DNA of 64,000 nucleotides from Spirulina major PCC 6313 (GCF_001890765.1 NZ_KV878783.1:4430771-4494770), one strand, 5' to 3'. Counted from the first letter of the stretch, positions 54,820-63,805 are shown. Numbers and translations are program-made. Notes: generated by a model from the sequence alone, not told the origin.

Positions 54820-57692
54820 TTAAAAACTGCTGAAGGGCAGAAACTGCGCACCGTCCCCATCGTTATCATTCATCGGCAGACAGTCTTCATCAAGGTCGAT
54901 CCCATCAGTCGCATTGAGGTCTTCTTCGATTTGTTCCCCGTCTTCTTCGTCGTCTTTTTCGAGTTCGATTTCTGGGATAGTTTGACAACTATTAGACTTC
55001 AAAAACTCATCGGTGAGATTCTCGGTTTCTTCTTGAGAATCAAAGAGATCGGCATCAATAGTGGTACTGTTCGCAGCAGCAGCAGTAGTAGCAGCAGCAA
55101 CAGCAGCAACAGCAGCAACAGGAGGATTTGGATCAACCGCCCCAAATTCATAGGCTCCGATATCCACTGTGCCATTAAAAATCCCCGGAATGAAGCCCCG
55201 CTGATCCCCGCTGTTGCGAATGCCGGGGACTAGGCCATTATTCCCGGCATCAATGGCCGGGCTACCGGCCAAGAGGGCATGGGTTTGGGTGGGGCCGCCA
55301 TTATTGGCGAGGGGGCCAAGTTGGGGGTCAACACCGATGATGTTGTTGCTGCCGGTAATTGTTGCTCCGGTGGAGTCTTCAATCAGGCTGTTAGTGGCAG
55401 TTATCGTTCCGAACGCTTTTAAATCCGGTGCGGTGCCGTTGTCGGTGTTGTTGGCAACGATACTGTTCGTTAAGGTGATGTTGCCCGCATACAAACCACC
55501 ACCCCGATTATTAGAACTATTGCCACTCACTGTACTGTTCGTTAATGTGGTAGTGCCGCCGTCCGCATACAAACCACCACCGTCACCACCAGCACTATTG
55601 CCACTCACTGTACTGTTCGTTAATGTGATATTGCCGTTCGCCCACAAACCACCGCCAGGACCATTATTACCAGCACTATTGCCACTCACTGTACTGTTCG
55701 TTAATGTGATATTGCCGTTCGCATACAAACCACCACCACTATTACCAGCACTATTGCTACTCACTGTGCTGTTCGTTAATGTGATGTTGTTCGCACGCAA
55801 ACCACCACCAGGACCACCAGCACTATTGCCACTCACTGTACTGTTCGTTAATGTGATGTCGTTTCTCGCAAGCAAACCACCACCAGAACCACCAGCACTC
55901 CCCCCTGAAATCGTCAGATTTTGAATCGTCGTGGTTCCTGTGTTTGCCGTACTCTCAAAAATTTGGAACGTATTGTTACCCTGAACCGTTGACCCATTGC
56001 CATCAATCGTCAGGTCGGCTTGTGCCCATGTAATGTTTGAAATCCTGCTCCTGCTGCCAAGGTGACAGTCCGCGCCGAATCAAACAGAATCAAGTCCCCA
56101 GCCGTTGCCGCTCCAATCTCAACCCGCAGGGTTCCCGCCGTATTATCATCTGCGGAACTCGTCACTGTTCGGGTTGCCAACTTCCCATCCCAAACACTGA
56201 GGGTAAGATCACTAAACGGTGTGAGGACTTCAATGTTTCCCGTGCTGCTTTCTAAGACCCAATCACCGCCATAGTTTGCGCTCCCCGTCGCATTCGTCGA
56301 AGCCGCTACATCCGCCCCCGTCAAACTCGCCAAGGAAGTCATCAGCGCGTCACCCGTCGCCCCCAATGCCGTGAAGCAACTGTAGAGCAGTAAATCCGCG
56401 CTATCGGTCAACGCCTCACGCCACGCCACAAGTTGAGCGCTGTAGTCCTCAACCGACTCATCCGTAATCCAGGCATTCCCTAACCAGAAATTCCCCTCGT
56501 TCCCCTCGGCTGTGATGCTCACCGCGTCGAGTTTGCCACCGTCTGCGGCGATGTCTGCGAGTTCTGCGGTGATCACTTCAATGCCGTTTTCGTCGCGGTC
56601 GATGATTTTAGCGATCGTGCCTGCTGCGCCACCATAGAGCAACGCTTCCGGGTTATCGGCGAGGGAGTCAATCACACTTAACGTGTTGGTTCCTCCCGCT
56701 TCGGGTAGACGCACAACCGTTGTGTCGCCTTCGACTAAAGCCGGGTTAGCAACTTGCACCCGACCCGCTGCAATCAGATTGACATTTTCCGCCGTGACCC
56801 AGTTTGAGATCGCTACCTCCCCATCCACAACCTGCATCTGAGACCCCACCAGCCACAGTTCACCGTTTTCAGTGCGGACGACTTCGTTCGCCGTGCCGAG
56901 GCTGTGGCTGCCGTTGAGATAGCTGGGCAGGTCTGCGGCGCGGATGCCTAGGGGGGTATTGGGTTGAACCTCATCGACGGCCAAAGCATCAAACAAGAAA
57001 CTCAACACCATGCCCTCGTGCTTGAGGGTGACTTGGCTTTGGCCGGGGACGGCAGCGAGGGTAATGGTTCCATTGGGGGCGGCGATCGCTCCGGTGTTGA
57101 TCACAGAACCGCCCACCATCCAAAGGCTACCGTTATTGACGCTGAGGTCGGCGGTGTTGATGATTGCGCCGGGTTGAGCGCTGTCAAAGATGAGGCTGCT
57201 GGGGTTGCCGATTAATGTGGCGTAGTCGTTGCCCCCCACAGCGTTAAAGAAGGCATCACCAAACCCGATCCGGTTGGCGGTGGTGACTCCGAAACTGCTG
57301 GGAACATCAAGACTCGCCCCGTTGGTGAAGACCCAGCCGGCGGGATTCATCAGGAATAAATTAGAGTTGCCGCCGGATAGCCGAATGAGTCCCTCGATGA
57401 CGCTGGGGTCACCGCCGACAACGCGACCCACGACATTTTGAATGGCGGGATTACTGAGGAAATCAGCGATTTCGCTGGGTTGTAAGCCAAATTGTTGGAA
57501 CGAGTGAAATAAGTTCGCTCCGGCTTGAGTGCCGCCGCCGATGGTGTAGGTGTTGCCGTTGTAGTGGATGATGCTGCCAGTGCCATCGGGCGCGGGGGTG
57601 ATGCTTTGAGCGATCGCAACTTGAGGAATACCTAAAGAACCTAGGGTTAAGAGGGGAAAAATGGCATGCTTTAGGTTTTGGGGAAATATCAT
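54820..57692 (-). pseudogene. TpsA-like adhesin 2, frameshifted
   Basis: Same architecture as adhesin 1: signal peptide (HAIFPLLTLGSLGIPQVAIAQ), TPS domain, DUF4347, beta-helix, anchor-type region and acidic tail. One missing base near 56040 (GGATTT where GGAATTT restores frame) splits it into 57692-56010 and the frame ending at 54820. Correcting it gives 957 residues. The N-terminal piece alone (560 codons) still has the signal peptide and TPS domain and could be exported as a truncated protein. Confidence 0.85.
55455..55885 (-). repeat. Beta-helix coding repeats in adhesin 2
   Basis: Six units with the same [15 protein letters not shown] core as adhesin 1, again five STVSGNS-type and one SIVANN-type. 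Linker sequences differ from adhesin 1 ([21 protein letters not shown]). Confidence 0.85.
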
Positions 57693-57928
57693 TACGCTTG
57701 AGAAATTATGAATCGTAAAAAGTCAGCGCAACATAACGACTCAAGACACCGGAAGTATGCCAAACTTTTCAGCGAAATACAATTTTTTTTTCTACATGGG
57801 TAGTTTTTTAGCGTTCGTTGTGCTCAATTGCGGCGCTGGTGATGTGCGATCGCGCTTCAGAATGCACAGGGATTGAGAGGGCGATCGCTCCATAGGATAA
57901 GATTTACTTTTGCCTTGACCCTACCGCC

Positions 57929-59371
57929 ATGACCTTAACACTCTACAATACCCAAACTCGCAGCGAAACCCTGTTTACTCCCCTGGAGCCGGGCGTTGTC
58001 ACCTTCTATTGTTGTGGGGTGACGGTGTACGATGCCTGTCATTTGGGCCATGGGCGATCGTACATTGTTTGGGATGTGTTGCGGCGATATCTGCAATGGC
58101 GAGGCTATCAGGTGCGATATGTGCAAAACTTCACGGATATTGATGACAAGATTTTGCAGCGGGCCGAGCAGGATGGGGTGACGATGGAGGCGGTGAGCGA
58201 TCGCTACATTGCCGAATATTTCCAAGACATGGATCGCCTCAATATTCTCCGCGCCGATGCCTATCCCCGCGTCACCGAACATATCCCCCAAATCTGCGAC
58301 CTGATCGCCACCCTCATCGATCGCGGTCTCGCCTACGCTGCCGGGGGCGATGTCTACTACAGCGTTGAGCATTTCCCCAGCTACGGCAAACTCTCCGGCC
58401 GTAAGTTAGCCGATCTGCAAGCCGGGGCCGGGGGCCGCGTCAGCACCGATGAACCCGGAAAAAAGCGCCACCCCTTTGACTTTGCCCTCTGGAAAGCCGC
58501 GAAACCGGGCGAACCCTCCTGGGAGTCTCCCTGGGGAGCAGGGCGGCCTGGTTGGCATATTGAATGCTCGGCGATGGTGAAGTCAATTTTGAGCGATACC
58601 ATCGACATTCACACCGGGGGCAGTGATTTGATTTTCCCCCACCACGAAAACGAAATCGCTCAATCCGAAGGAGCTACCTCGCAACCGCTGGCCCACTATT
58701 GGCTGCATAACGGCATGGTGAAAATTGGCGGCGATAAGATGTCGAAATCCCTGCAAAATTTCGTCACGATTCAAAATTTTCTCGAACGTTACCCTGACCC
58801 GATGGTGTTGCGGTTGTTCGTTCTTCAAGCGCAGTATCGCAAGCCGTTGGATTTCACGGAGGAGGCGATCGCATCGGCGGAAAATGCCTGGCACACCCTC
58901 AAGGATGGGCTACGGTTTGGCCTGGAGTATGGCGATCGCTTGGGCTGGCATCAACCCGATCGCCGCGAGACCGACTACACCCGCCGCTTCCGCTCCGTGA
59001 TGGATCAAGACATCAACACGCCCAACGGATTAGCGGTTTTATTTGAATTGGCGAAGGAGTTACGGCGGGTGAAAAATATCCTCGTTCACGAGGGCGAAAT
59101 GCCCAGCAACACGGGGGATCTTGAAGCCCAGTGGCGAACCTTGGTAGAGTTGGCGGGGGTGTTGGGGTTGGATGCGACCTTGAACGATGGCGAACCGGCC
59201 GAGGTGTCTGGGTTGAGTGATGGGGAGATTGACGGCTGGATCGCCCAACGGACGGCGGCCCGAAACGCGAAGAATTTTGCCGAGAGCGATCGCATTCGTG
59301 ACCACCTCAAAGCCCAAGGCATCGTTTTAGTCGATACACCCACCGGCACAACCTGGCATCGCGAGGCCTAA
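57929..59371 (+). CDS. cysS: Cysteinyl-tRNA synthetase
   Basis: 480 residues. HIGH-type motif HLGHGRSYI, zinc ligands including C28 and the segment GWHIECSAM, and KMSKSLQNF are present. Full-length class I enzyme. It begins 236 bp after the start of adhesin 2 (divergent), a gap with two HIP1 sites and no other feature. Confidence 0.96.
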   Translation: MTLTLYNTQTRSETLFTPLEPGVVTFYCCGVTVYDACHLGHGRSYIVWDVLRRYLQWRGYQVRYVQNFTDIDDKILQRAEQDGVTMEAVSDRYIAEYFQDMDRLNILRADAYPRVTEHIPQICDLIATLIDRGLAYAAGGDVYYSVEHFPSYGKLSGRKLADLQAGAGGRVSTDEPGKKRHPFDFALWKAAKPGEPSWESPWGAGRPGWHIECSAMVKSILSDTIDIHTGGSDLIFPHHENEIAQSEGATSQPLAHYWLHNGMVKIGGDKMSKSLQNFVTIQNFLERYPDPMVLRLFVLQAQYRKPLDFTEEAIASAENAWHTLKDGLRFGLEYGDRLGWHQPDRRETDYTRRFRSVMDQDINTPNGLAVLFELAKELRRVKNILVHEGEMPSNTGDLEAQWRTLVELAGVLGLDATLNDGEPAEVSGLSDGEIDGWIAQRTAARNAKNFAESDRIRDHLKAQGIVLVDTPTGTTWHREA

Positions 59372-59577
59372 CCTCCCAGAACTGACGCACATTCTTGCCC
59401 CAATTCTTCACCCCTAACCCCACTCCCACCGGGCTACTGTTCATCCAGAAATGGATTGACTTTTTCCGACCTTTTCAGACTTGACAGTCGCAACCTTGCG
59501 GCTCAAGCTGGTGGATAGGGCTTTTGGGAAGAGGATTTAGGGTCGGGTTAATATCCAGTGTTTTGGAGGTTAGCGGT

Positions 59578-59907
59578 ATGGATGAGGTGGTGCGGAAGGT
59601 GGCGGCGTTGGGGTTGCCGGGGATCATCCTAGTGGTGACGATGGCAACGACGGGTTTAGCCGGGGCGGCGGCGATTACGGCGGCGTTGGCTTTTCTGGGG
59701 CCGGGGGGGATATTGGGAGGAATTGCCCTCTTGGGGGTGACGGGTTTAATCACCGATGCCCTGACAAAGGTGGGCATTGAGCAGTTTTTGCTAAATATCT
59801 ATCAACATCGCTCTAAAACCGAGGCGCGATCGGCTTTGCTTCGAGAAATTGATCGGTTGCCCATCTCCAAAGATTTGGCGCGATCGCTCAAGGACAATTT
59901 ATCTTGA
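59578..59907 (+). CDS. Small Gly/Ala-rich membrane protein
   Basis: 109 residues from the ATG at 59578 with GGAGG 9 bp upstream. Two adjoining hydrophobic segments (LPGIILVVTMATTGLAGAA, then ILGGIALLGVTGLITDAL) are followed by a basic helical tail (HRSKTEARSALLREIDRLP). No family with known function recognised. First of a run of small genes in the same direction. Confidence 0.65.
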   Translation: MDEVVRKVAALGLPGIILVVTMATTGLAGAAAITAALAFLGPGGILGGIALLGVTGLITDALTKVGIEQFLLNIYQHRSKTEARSALLREIDRLPISKDLARSLKDNLS

Positions 59908-59923
59908 TTAGGTTATAAATAAC

Positions 59924-60244
59924 ATGAAATATCACAAAATCATTTCTTGCTTAACATCTGTTTTGCTGTCCATGAATATTTTGTTGATCAGTATTCCTGG
60001 GCTAACTCAGGATAGTTCAACAGCAGCACAACATCGCCCGATACAGAAAAATTTAACTCACGCAATTGAGAAAAGAGTCATTAAAGAAACTGTGACTCAT
60101 GCTCCACAAATTGGGAAAGCGATCATTCAACATCCCAAAACAACGGTGAAGGTTGTTAAAACAGGGTATGAAGTTTACCGTGATTACAAAAAAGTCAGTC
60201 AGGGTGTAAAACAGGTAACATCACGGCTATCTCAGAGTGATTAA
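59924..60244 (+). CDS. Small secreted basic protein
   Basis: 106 residues, starting 17 bp after the previous gene. The signal peptide is IISCLTSVLLSMNILLISIP with a likely cut after GLTQ. The mature part is helical and lysine-rich (HPKTTVKVVKTGYEVYRDYK). Not recognised. More AT-rich than cysS. Confidence 0.65.
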   Translation: MKYHKIISCLTSVLLSMNILLISIPGLTQDSSTAAQHRPIQKNLTHAIEKRVIKETVTHAPQIGKAIIQHPKTTVKVVKTGYEVYRDYKKVSQGVKQVTSRLSQSD

Positions 60245-60291
60245 AATATAATTACCGAAAAGCTGATTTTTTGTTAAATAAGGACTCAATC

Positions 60292-60510
60292 ATGCAAACT
60301 ATTAAACGAATCATTCTCTCTGTCATCGCTTGTTGCCTCATCTGGACAATTGCCCAGCCTGCACTGGCAACCAAAGCAGTAGGATCACCAAGTCATGGCT
60401 ATTATTGGTTACTAACTGATAATGGTCGCTGGCAATGTCGTTCAACATCTAACCCACGCATCCAGCCTCATAAGAAATGTATCGAAGCTGGAGCAATCAA
60501 GCCTCAGTAA
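60292..60510 (+). CDS. Small secreted cysteine-containing protein
   Basis: 72 residues from the ATG at 60292 (AAGGA 8 bp upstream). The signal peptide RIILSVIACCLIWTIAQPALA is followed by a short mature part with two cysteines (WQCRSTSNPR, HKKCIEAGA) that could form a disulfide. Not recognised. Confidence 0.6.
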   Translation: MQTIKRIILSVIACCLIWTIAQPALATKAVGSPSHGYYWLLTDNGRWQCRSTSNPRIQPHKKCIEAGAIKPQ

Positions 60511-60535
60511 AGTTAACCCTTTACTTCTAAAACTC

Positions 60536-60886
60536 ATGAATCTATTTTTCTGGATTAATTCAATCTTCTTGCTGAGTCAATCAACTGCTGAATCAGCATT
60601 AGCTTGCAAACCCATTGGCACTGCTGAGTTGATCTTGATTGTTAGTTTGCTTGCTGGTCTTTTTACCTTAATTGCTACTGCTGCACCAGGTGCAATTACT
60701 CTGGGTACTGGAGGGCTTTTTGCAAAAATGGCTTTACCTGGTGTTCTTGCTAAAATTATTGCCAGCTTAGGAGTCGGAGCTTCAATGACACAAATTATAA
60801 TTCCTTTAAAAGGGTTCCTTGAAATAGCAGCCGTCGTCAAGGTTGTAGATGCAATCAAAGCTATCCTAGAGTGTTATTCACCTTGA
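60536..60886 (+). CDS. Very hydrophobic small protein, bacteriocin-like composition
   Basis: 116 residues from the ATG at 60536. A signal-like N-terminus (FFWINSIFLLSQSTAESALA) is followed by about 90 residues almost without charge: LILIVSLLAGLFTLIATAA, Gly/Ala-rich turns, then GVLAKIIASLGVGAS and a helical end. Two cysteines (ACKPIG and LECYS) bracket the mature region. Composition recalls pore-forming peptides or small holins, but no family is recognised. Confidence 0.55.
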   Translation: MNLFFWINSIFLLSQSTAESALACKPIGTAELILIVSLLAGLFTLIATAAPGAITLGTGGLFAKMALPGVLAKIIASLGVGASMTQIIIPLKGFLEIAAVVKVVDAIKAILECYSP

Positions 60887-60936
60887 GGTCATATTTTGTT
60901 CAAATATGCTTTCACCTATTTCAGAAACTCTTTACC

Positions 60937-61293
60937 ATGAAAAGACAAATCAAAAATATTCTAGGCTTTACGACAAGCGCGATCGCTGTGCTAAGTTTAA
61001 CCACTAGCGGAACCGTCAGCCAAGCTCAAACACAAACAGAACCCATTCAAACCATTGCCCAAGCTAATCCAGTGGTTCATTGTTTGGTTGTCAACATTGA
61101 ACGAGGACAGTTAGCCGTTCGCCGCCGTCCCAATGGAGAAGCAATTGCGGGGCTAGATAATGATAATTTAGTTCGGTTTATTGATCATCAAGATATGTGG
61201 TATTACATTCGCGTAGTTCGTGGCCCTAATCCACGAGTGAATGGAATTGAAGGATGGGTAAATAGTCACTATGTTGAGTGTGCCTGGGATTAG
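60937..61293 (+). CDS. Secreted SH3b-like protein
   Basis: 118 residues from the ATG at 60937. The signal peptide ends near ASQAQT-like QAQ; the mature part reads as an SH3b fold (VNIERGQLAVRRRPNG, LVRFIDHQDMWYYIRV, EGWVNSHYVEC). Cysteines at each end (VVHCLV and VECAWD) could pair. SH3b domains bind peptidoglycan or other cell-wall ligands. Homologous in plan to the broken gene at 61893. Confidence 0.7.
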   Translation: MKRQIKNILGFTTSAIAVLSLTTSGTVSQAQTQTEPIQTIAQANPVVHCLVVNIERGQLAVRRRPNGEAIAGLDNDNLVRFIDHQDMWYYIRVVRGPNPRVNGIEGWVNSHYVECAWD

Positions 61294-61331
61294 TATTTAA
61301 GTCAGTTTTAATCTAAAAATCACGAGGAATC

Positions 61332-61850
61332 ATGAAAAAACGGTTATTTTTGAAATCCGCCTTGGCTTTATTTTCGACGGTTGTAGGCTTGAATATTTTT
61401 GCGATCGCAATTGCAAGACCTGCTGTTCCTTTTGGCTGGATTCTCGTTAATGTTGCCGCAGTAGATGGTCTGATGGGAGGACGACTTGAGGTTCCTGATA
61501 GAAATACAACGGTTGACGCGGGAGGTGGTTTACGGCGCTATGATGTTCACATTGCTAAAATGTTTGAAATCACCTACTACTCTTGCCAAGAAGCTCGGCG
61601 CGATGGATATGAATTTAATGGGTATTCTTGGGATTATTCGGCGGGTAATGGCTCAATCGATATGGGACGATTTCCGATCACTTGTCGTTTAGCTCAAGAT
61701 ATTGTCACCGCCTATGGTTTAGGCAATCCAGAACGAACCGAAATCACCTATTATCGTGCTGATAACGTTGTAAATATTCCAACTCTGAATATTGTAGGTG
61801 GCAAAGTTGATCGGTGGCGGCAATTTACACACAATTTTTTACCCCGTTAG
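61332..61850 (+). CDS. Secreted protein of unknown function
   Basis: 172 residues with a signal peptide (LFLKSALALFSTVVGLNIFA). The mature part has two cysteines (YYSCQEARRDG, PITCRLAQDI) and mixed beta-type sequence (ITYYRADNVVNIPTLNIV). It starts 38 bp after the SH3b gene with GAGGAATC upstream. Not recognised. Confidence 0.65.
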   Translation: MKKRLFLKSALALFSTVVGLNIFAIAIARPAVPFGWILVNVAAVDGLMGGRLEVPDRNTTVDAGGGLRRYDVHIAKMFEITYYSCQEARRDGYEFNGYSWDYSAGNGSIDMGRFPITCRLAQDIVTAYGLGNPERTEITYYRADNVVNIPTLNIVGGKVDRWRQFTHNFLPR

Positions 61851-61892
61851 ATTTGGATATTTACATACTCAAGAAATTCTTAGGAGATTAAA

Positions 61893-62253
61893 ATGAAAAA
61901 ACTTCTCATTAGTTTGGCACTCGGACTCATTACAACAGGTTTAGCTCTAACAACAGCACAAGCACAATATCGTACACATTGTTTTGCTCACTTAACCGCA
62001 AGCGATCGCAATGCTCGTAGATCGCAATGCTCGTATTACCTTACGCTCAGGCCCAGGAACACAGACACGAAACCTCGGTTATGGTTTAGTTAATGACTTT
62101 GTTTACTTAATTACAGACAGTCCTCCAGAATTAGAGTATGTTGTTGATCGTGCTGGTTATACATGGTATCGCGTTGAATTTTCTGAAAGCAGGGCCAAGG
62201 GGTGGATTAGGAGTGATTTTTTAAACATTCGATGTCACCACACCGAAGATTAA
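61893..62253 (+). pseudogene. Second secreted SH3b protein, broken by a 16-bp duplication
   Basis: The start MKKLLISLALGLITTGLALT is a signal peptide; 30 codons later a 16-bp tandem duplication (62004-62035) shifts the frame. With one unit removed, the frame reads on as ITLRSGPGTQTRNLGYGLVN, WYRVEFSESRAKGWIRSDFL and ends at 62253, giving about 115 residues with SH3b features and terminal cysteines. AGGAG precedes the start. Confidence 0.82.
62004..62035 (+). repeat. 16-bp tandem duplication
   Basis: GATCGCAATGCTCGTA occurs twice in direct succession (62004-62019, 62020-62035); the first copy overlaps a HIP1 site. Sixteen is not a multiple of three, so it causes the frameshift in the SH3b gene. 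Confidence 0.92.
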
Positions 62254-62308
62254 TCAATAAGCACGAATTGATGGGGTGAGTGAAAACAGTGGGGGGCGGG
62301 GTTGGCGT

Positions 62309-62330
62309 GGGGCGAAAAATTTTTCGCCCC
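62309..62330. repeat. REP-like palindrome 1
   Basis: 22-bp perfect palindrome, half-site GGGGCGAAAAA. First of four copies near the RAYT gene. The 335-bp gap 62254-62588 also holds a 20-bp tandem duplication and palindrome 2, and no gene I can support. Confidence 0.9.
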
Positions 62331-62482
62331 TACAATTTTTAATTGAAAAAATAGGTTGGAATTGGTAATGATCCCAATTAGCACTGAATTTAAGATAATG
62401 CTTTCTTGGTGCTGCTGGTTAACAGGGAAGGAGGCAAAACCTCCAAGCGGGTATGACTTAGCAGAGCCAAGCAACAAGGGAA

Positions 62483-62522
62483 ATGGAAAATTTGATTAAA
62501 TAATGGAAAATTTGATTAAATA
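62483..62522. repeat. 20-bp tandem duplication upstream of RAYT
   Basis: ATGGAAAATTTGATTAAATA occurs twice in a row (62483-62502 and 62503-62522), ending 6 bp before palindrome 2. Confidence 0.9.
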
Positions 62523-62528
62523 ACCGTA

Positions 62529-62550
62529 GGGGCGAAAAATTTTTCGCCCC
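62529..62550. repeat. REP-like palindrome 2
   Basis: Perfect 22-bp copy of the same palindrome (half-site GGGGCGAAAAA), preceded by CCGTA, 38 bp upstream of the RAYT start. Confidence 0.9.
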
Positions 62551-62588
62551 CATAACCTCAGCGATCCACGACTAAATCCCCGCTGCTG

Positions 62589-63122
62589 ATGCCCTATAAC
62601 CCACAGATCCATCATCGCCAATCTATCCGGCTGCGGGGCTATGACTATAGCCAGATGGGGGCATACTTTCTTACCCTTTGCACCCACAACCGAGAATGCT
62701 TTTTTGGAAGAATCACCAACAACATCATGCACCTCAACTCCGCTGGGCAAATCACCCAACAATGTTGGCAACAAATCCCTACCCATTTTCCCCATGTTCA
62801 ACTTGACCAGTTCATCATTATGCCTAACCACATTCACGGCATTATTTGGATTGTTAACCCCCCCACCGTAGGGGCGAAAAATTTTTCGCCCCAATCTTCG
62901 CCCCAACCCCAAGGCACATCAAAAACCATTGGTTCCATTGTTCGAGGTTTTAAAATTGGTGTCACTAAATGGATGCGACAAAACACCTCTATTTACCAAA
63001 TTTGGCAACGCAATTATTGGGAACGCATTATCCGTAGTGAGCCTGAATTACACCAGATTCGAGAATATATCCAAAACAACCCCCAACAATGGGAAACCGA
63101 CCAGTTATACCCACCCTTCTAA
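62589..63122 (+). CDS. REP-associated tyrosine transposase (RAYT, Y1/HUH family)
   Basis: 177 residues. The HUH motif is FIIMPNHIHGIIW (H81, H83). The C-terminal helix WQRNYWERIIRSEPELHQI is where the catalytic tyrosine lies; Y143 is followed by Trp, where many relatives have a second Tyr. Other typical stretches are YFLTLCTHNRECFFG and GSIVRGFKIGVTKWM. A palindrome copy lies within the gene at residues 92-101, in the loop after the HUH motif, and is read in frame. RAYT proteins cut and join single strands at REP palindromes. Confidence 0.9.
   Translation: MPYNPQIHHRQSIRLRGYDYSQMGAYFLTLCTHNRECFFGRITNNIMHLNSAGQITQQCWQQIPTHFPHVQLDQFIIMPNHIHGIIWIVNPPTVGAKNFSPQSSPQPQGTSKTIGSIVRGFKIGVTKWMRQNTSIYQIWQRNYWERIIRSEPELHQIREYIQNNPQQWETDQLYPPF
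62871..62892. repeat. REP-like palindrome 3, inside the RAYT gene
   Basis: Perfect 22-bp copy within the coding sequence, preceded by CCGTA as in copy 2. It encodes part of TVGAKNFSPQ without breaking the frame. Confidence 0.92.
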
Positions 63123-63167
63123 ACAAAATTGAAGAGAGGCTTTGAATGGGAGGCAAGCCCCGCGTGG

Positions 63168-63189
63168 GGGCGAAAAATCTTTCGCCCCT
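63168..63189. repeat. REP-like palindrome 4
   Basis: Copy with one mismatch in the right half (ATCTTTCGCCCC), 45 bp after the RAYT stop. The rest of the 330-bp gap 63123-63452 shows no gene or other clear signal. Confidence 0.85.
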
Positions 63190-63452
63190 ACAATTTAGGG
63201 GGAAGATCTAGGGTTAACGTCATGTCGCGCTCCACAACACTGGCCCCAAAACCCCGCCCTCGTTGAGGCGATCGCCCCCTTAAACTCATGACTCCTACCC
63301 AATCCGAGCAGCAAAATTAGCCCCCCCAGCATTCGCTATCCGTCAAGACAGTATTAATCTTTGTAAAAACTGGCACACCCATTCATAAAATCCCCCCTTA
63401 GCTCTGGAAAGACTAGATAGAACGTCCACTGTATTTCTGGGGTGGGTTAATC

Positions 63453-63755
63453 ATGTCGAGTGCAACCTGTAGCGGTCACGCCTCCTGTCCGAAGTGCGAA
63501 AAATACACCATGATTCGGGAGAGTGAGAAAGTTTTTAAATGTCTCAATTGCGACTTTAAAAAGGATTTTTCACCCCCCAAACCTCAAAAACCGCTGCCGA
63601 TCTTCGCTATTTTGATCATTGGTGGCGGTCTCGTTGTGTTTTTAAACTTTCTCCACGAAACCCGCGATCATCACACTCCCTACGATCGCCAAACGCCCCA
63701 AGCGATCGCGCCCCTTTCTAGCCCAGCCGCCAAGATCGCCCCACAAACCGCATAA
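63453..63755 (+). CDS. Zinc-ribbon membrane protein
   Basis: 100 residues. Two CxxC knuckles (CPKCEKYTMI and CLNCDFKKDF, with an extra Cys at residue 6) form a likely zinc ribbon at residues 12-38. One membrane span follows (LPIFAILIIGGGLVVFLNFL, about 48-68) and then a disordered tail. It is 51 bp upstream of leuS, in the same direction. Function unknown. Confidence 0.7.
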   Translation: MSSATCSGHASCPKCEKYTMIRESEKVFKCLNCDFKKDFSPPKPQKPLPIFAILIIGGGLVVFLNFLHETRDHHTPYDRQTPQAIAPLSSPAAKIAPQTA

Positions 63756-63805
63756 AATAAGAGTCCAGTACAGTGTTAGGACACCATCCCGTAGGAGCAG
63801 TAACC

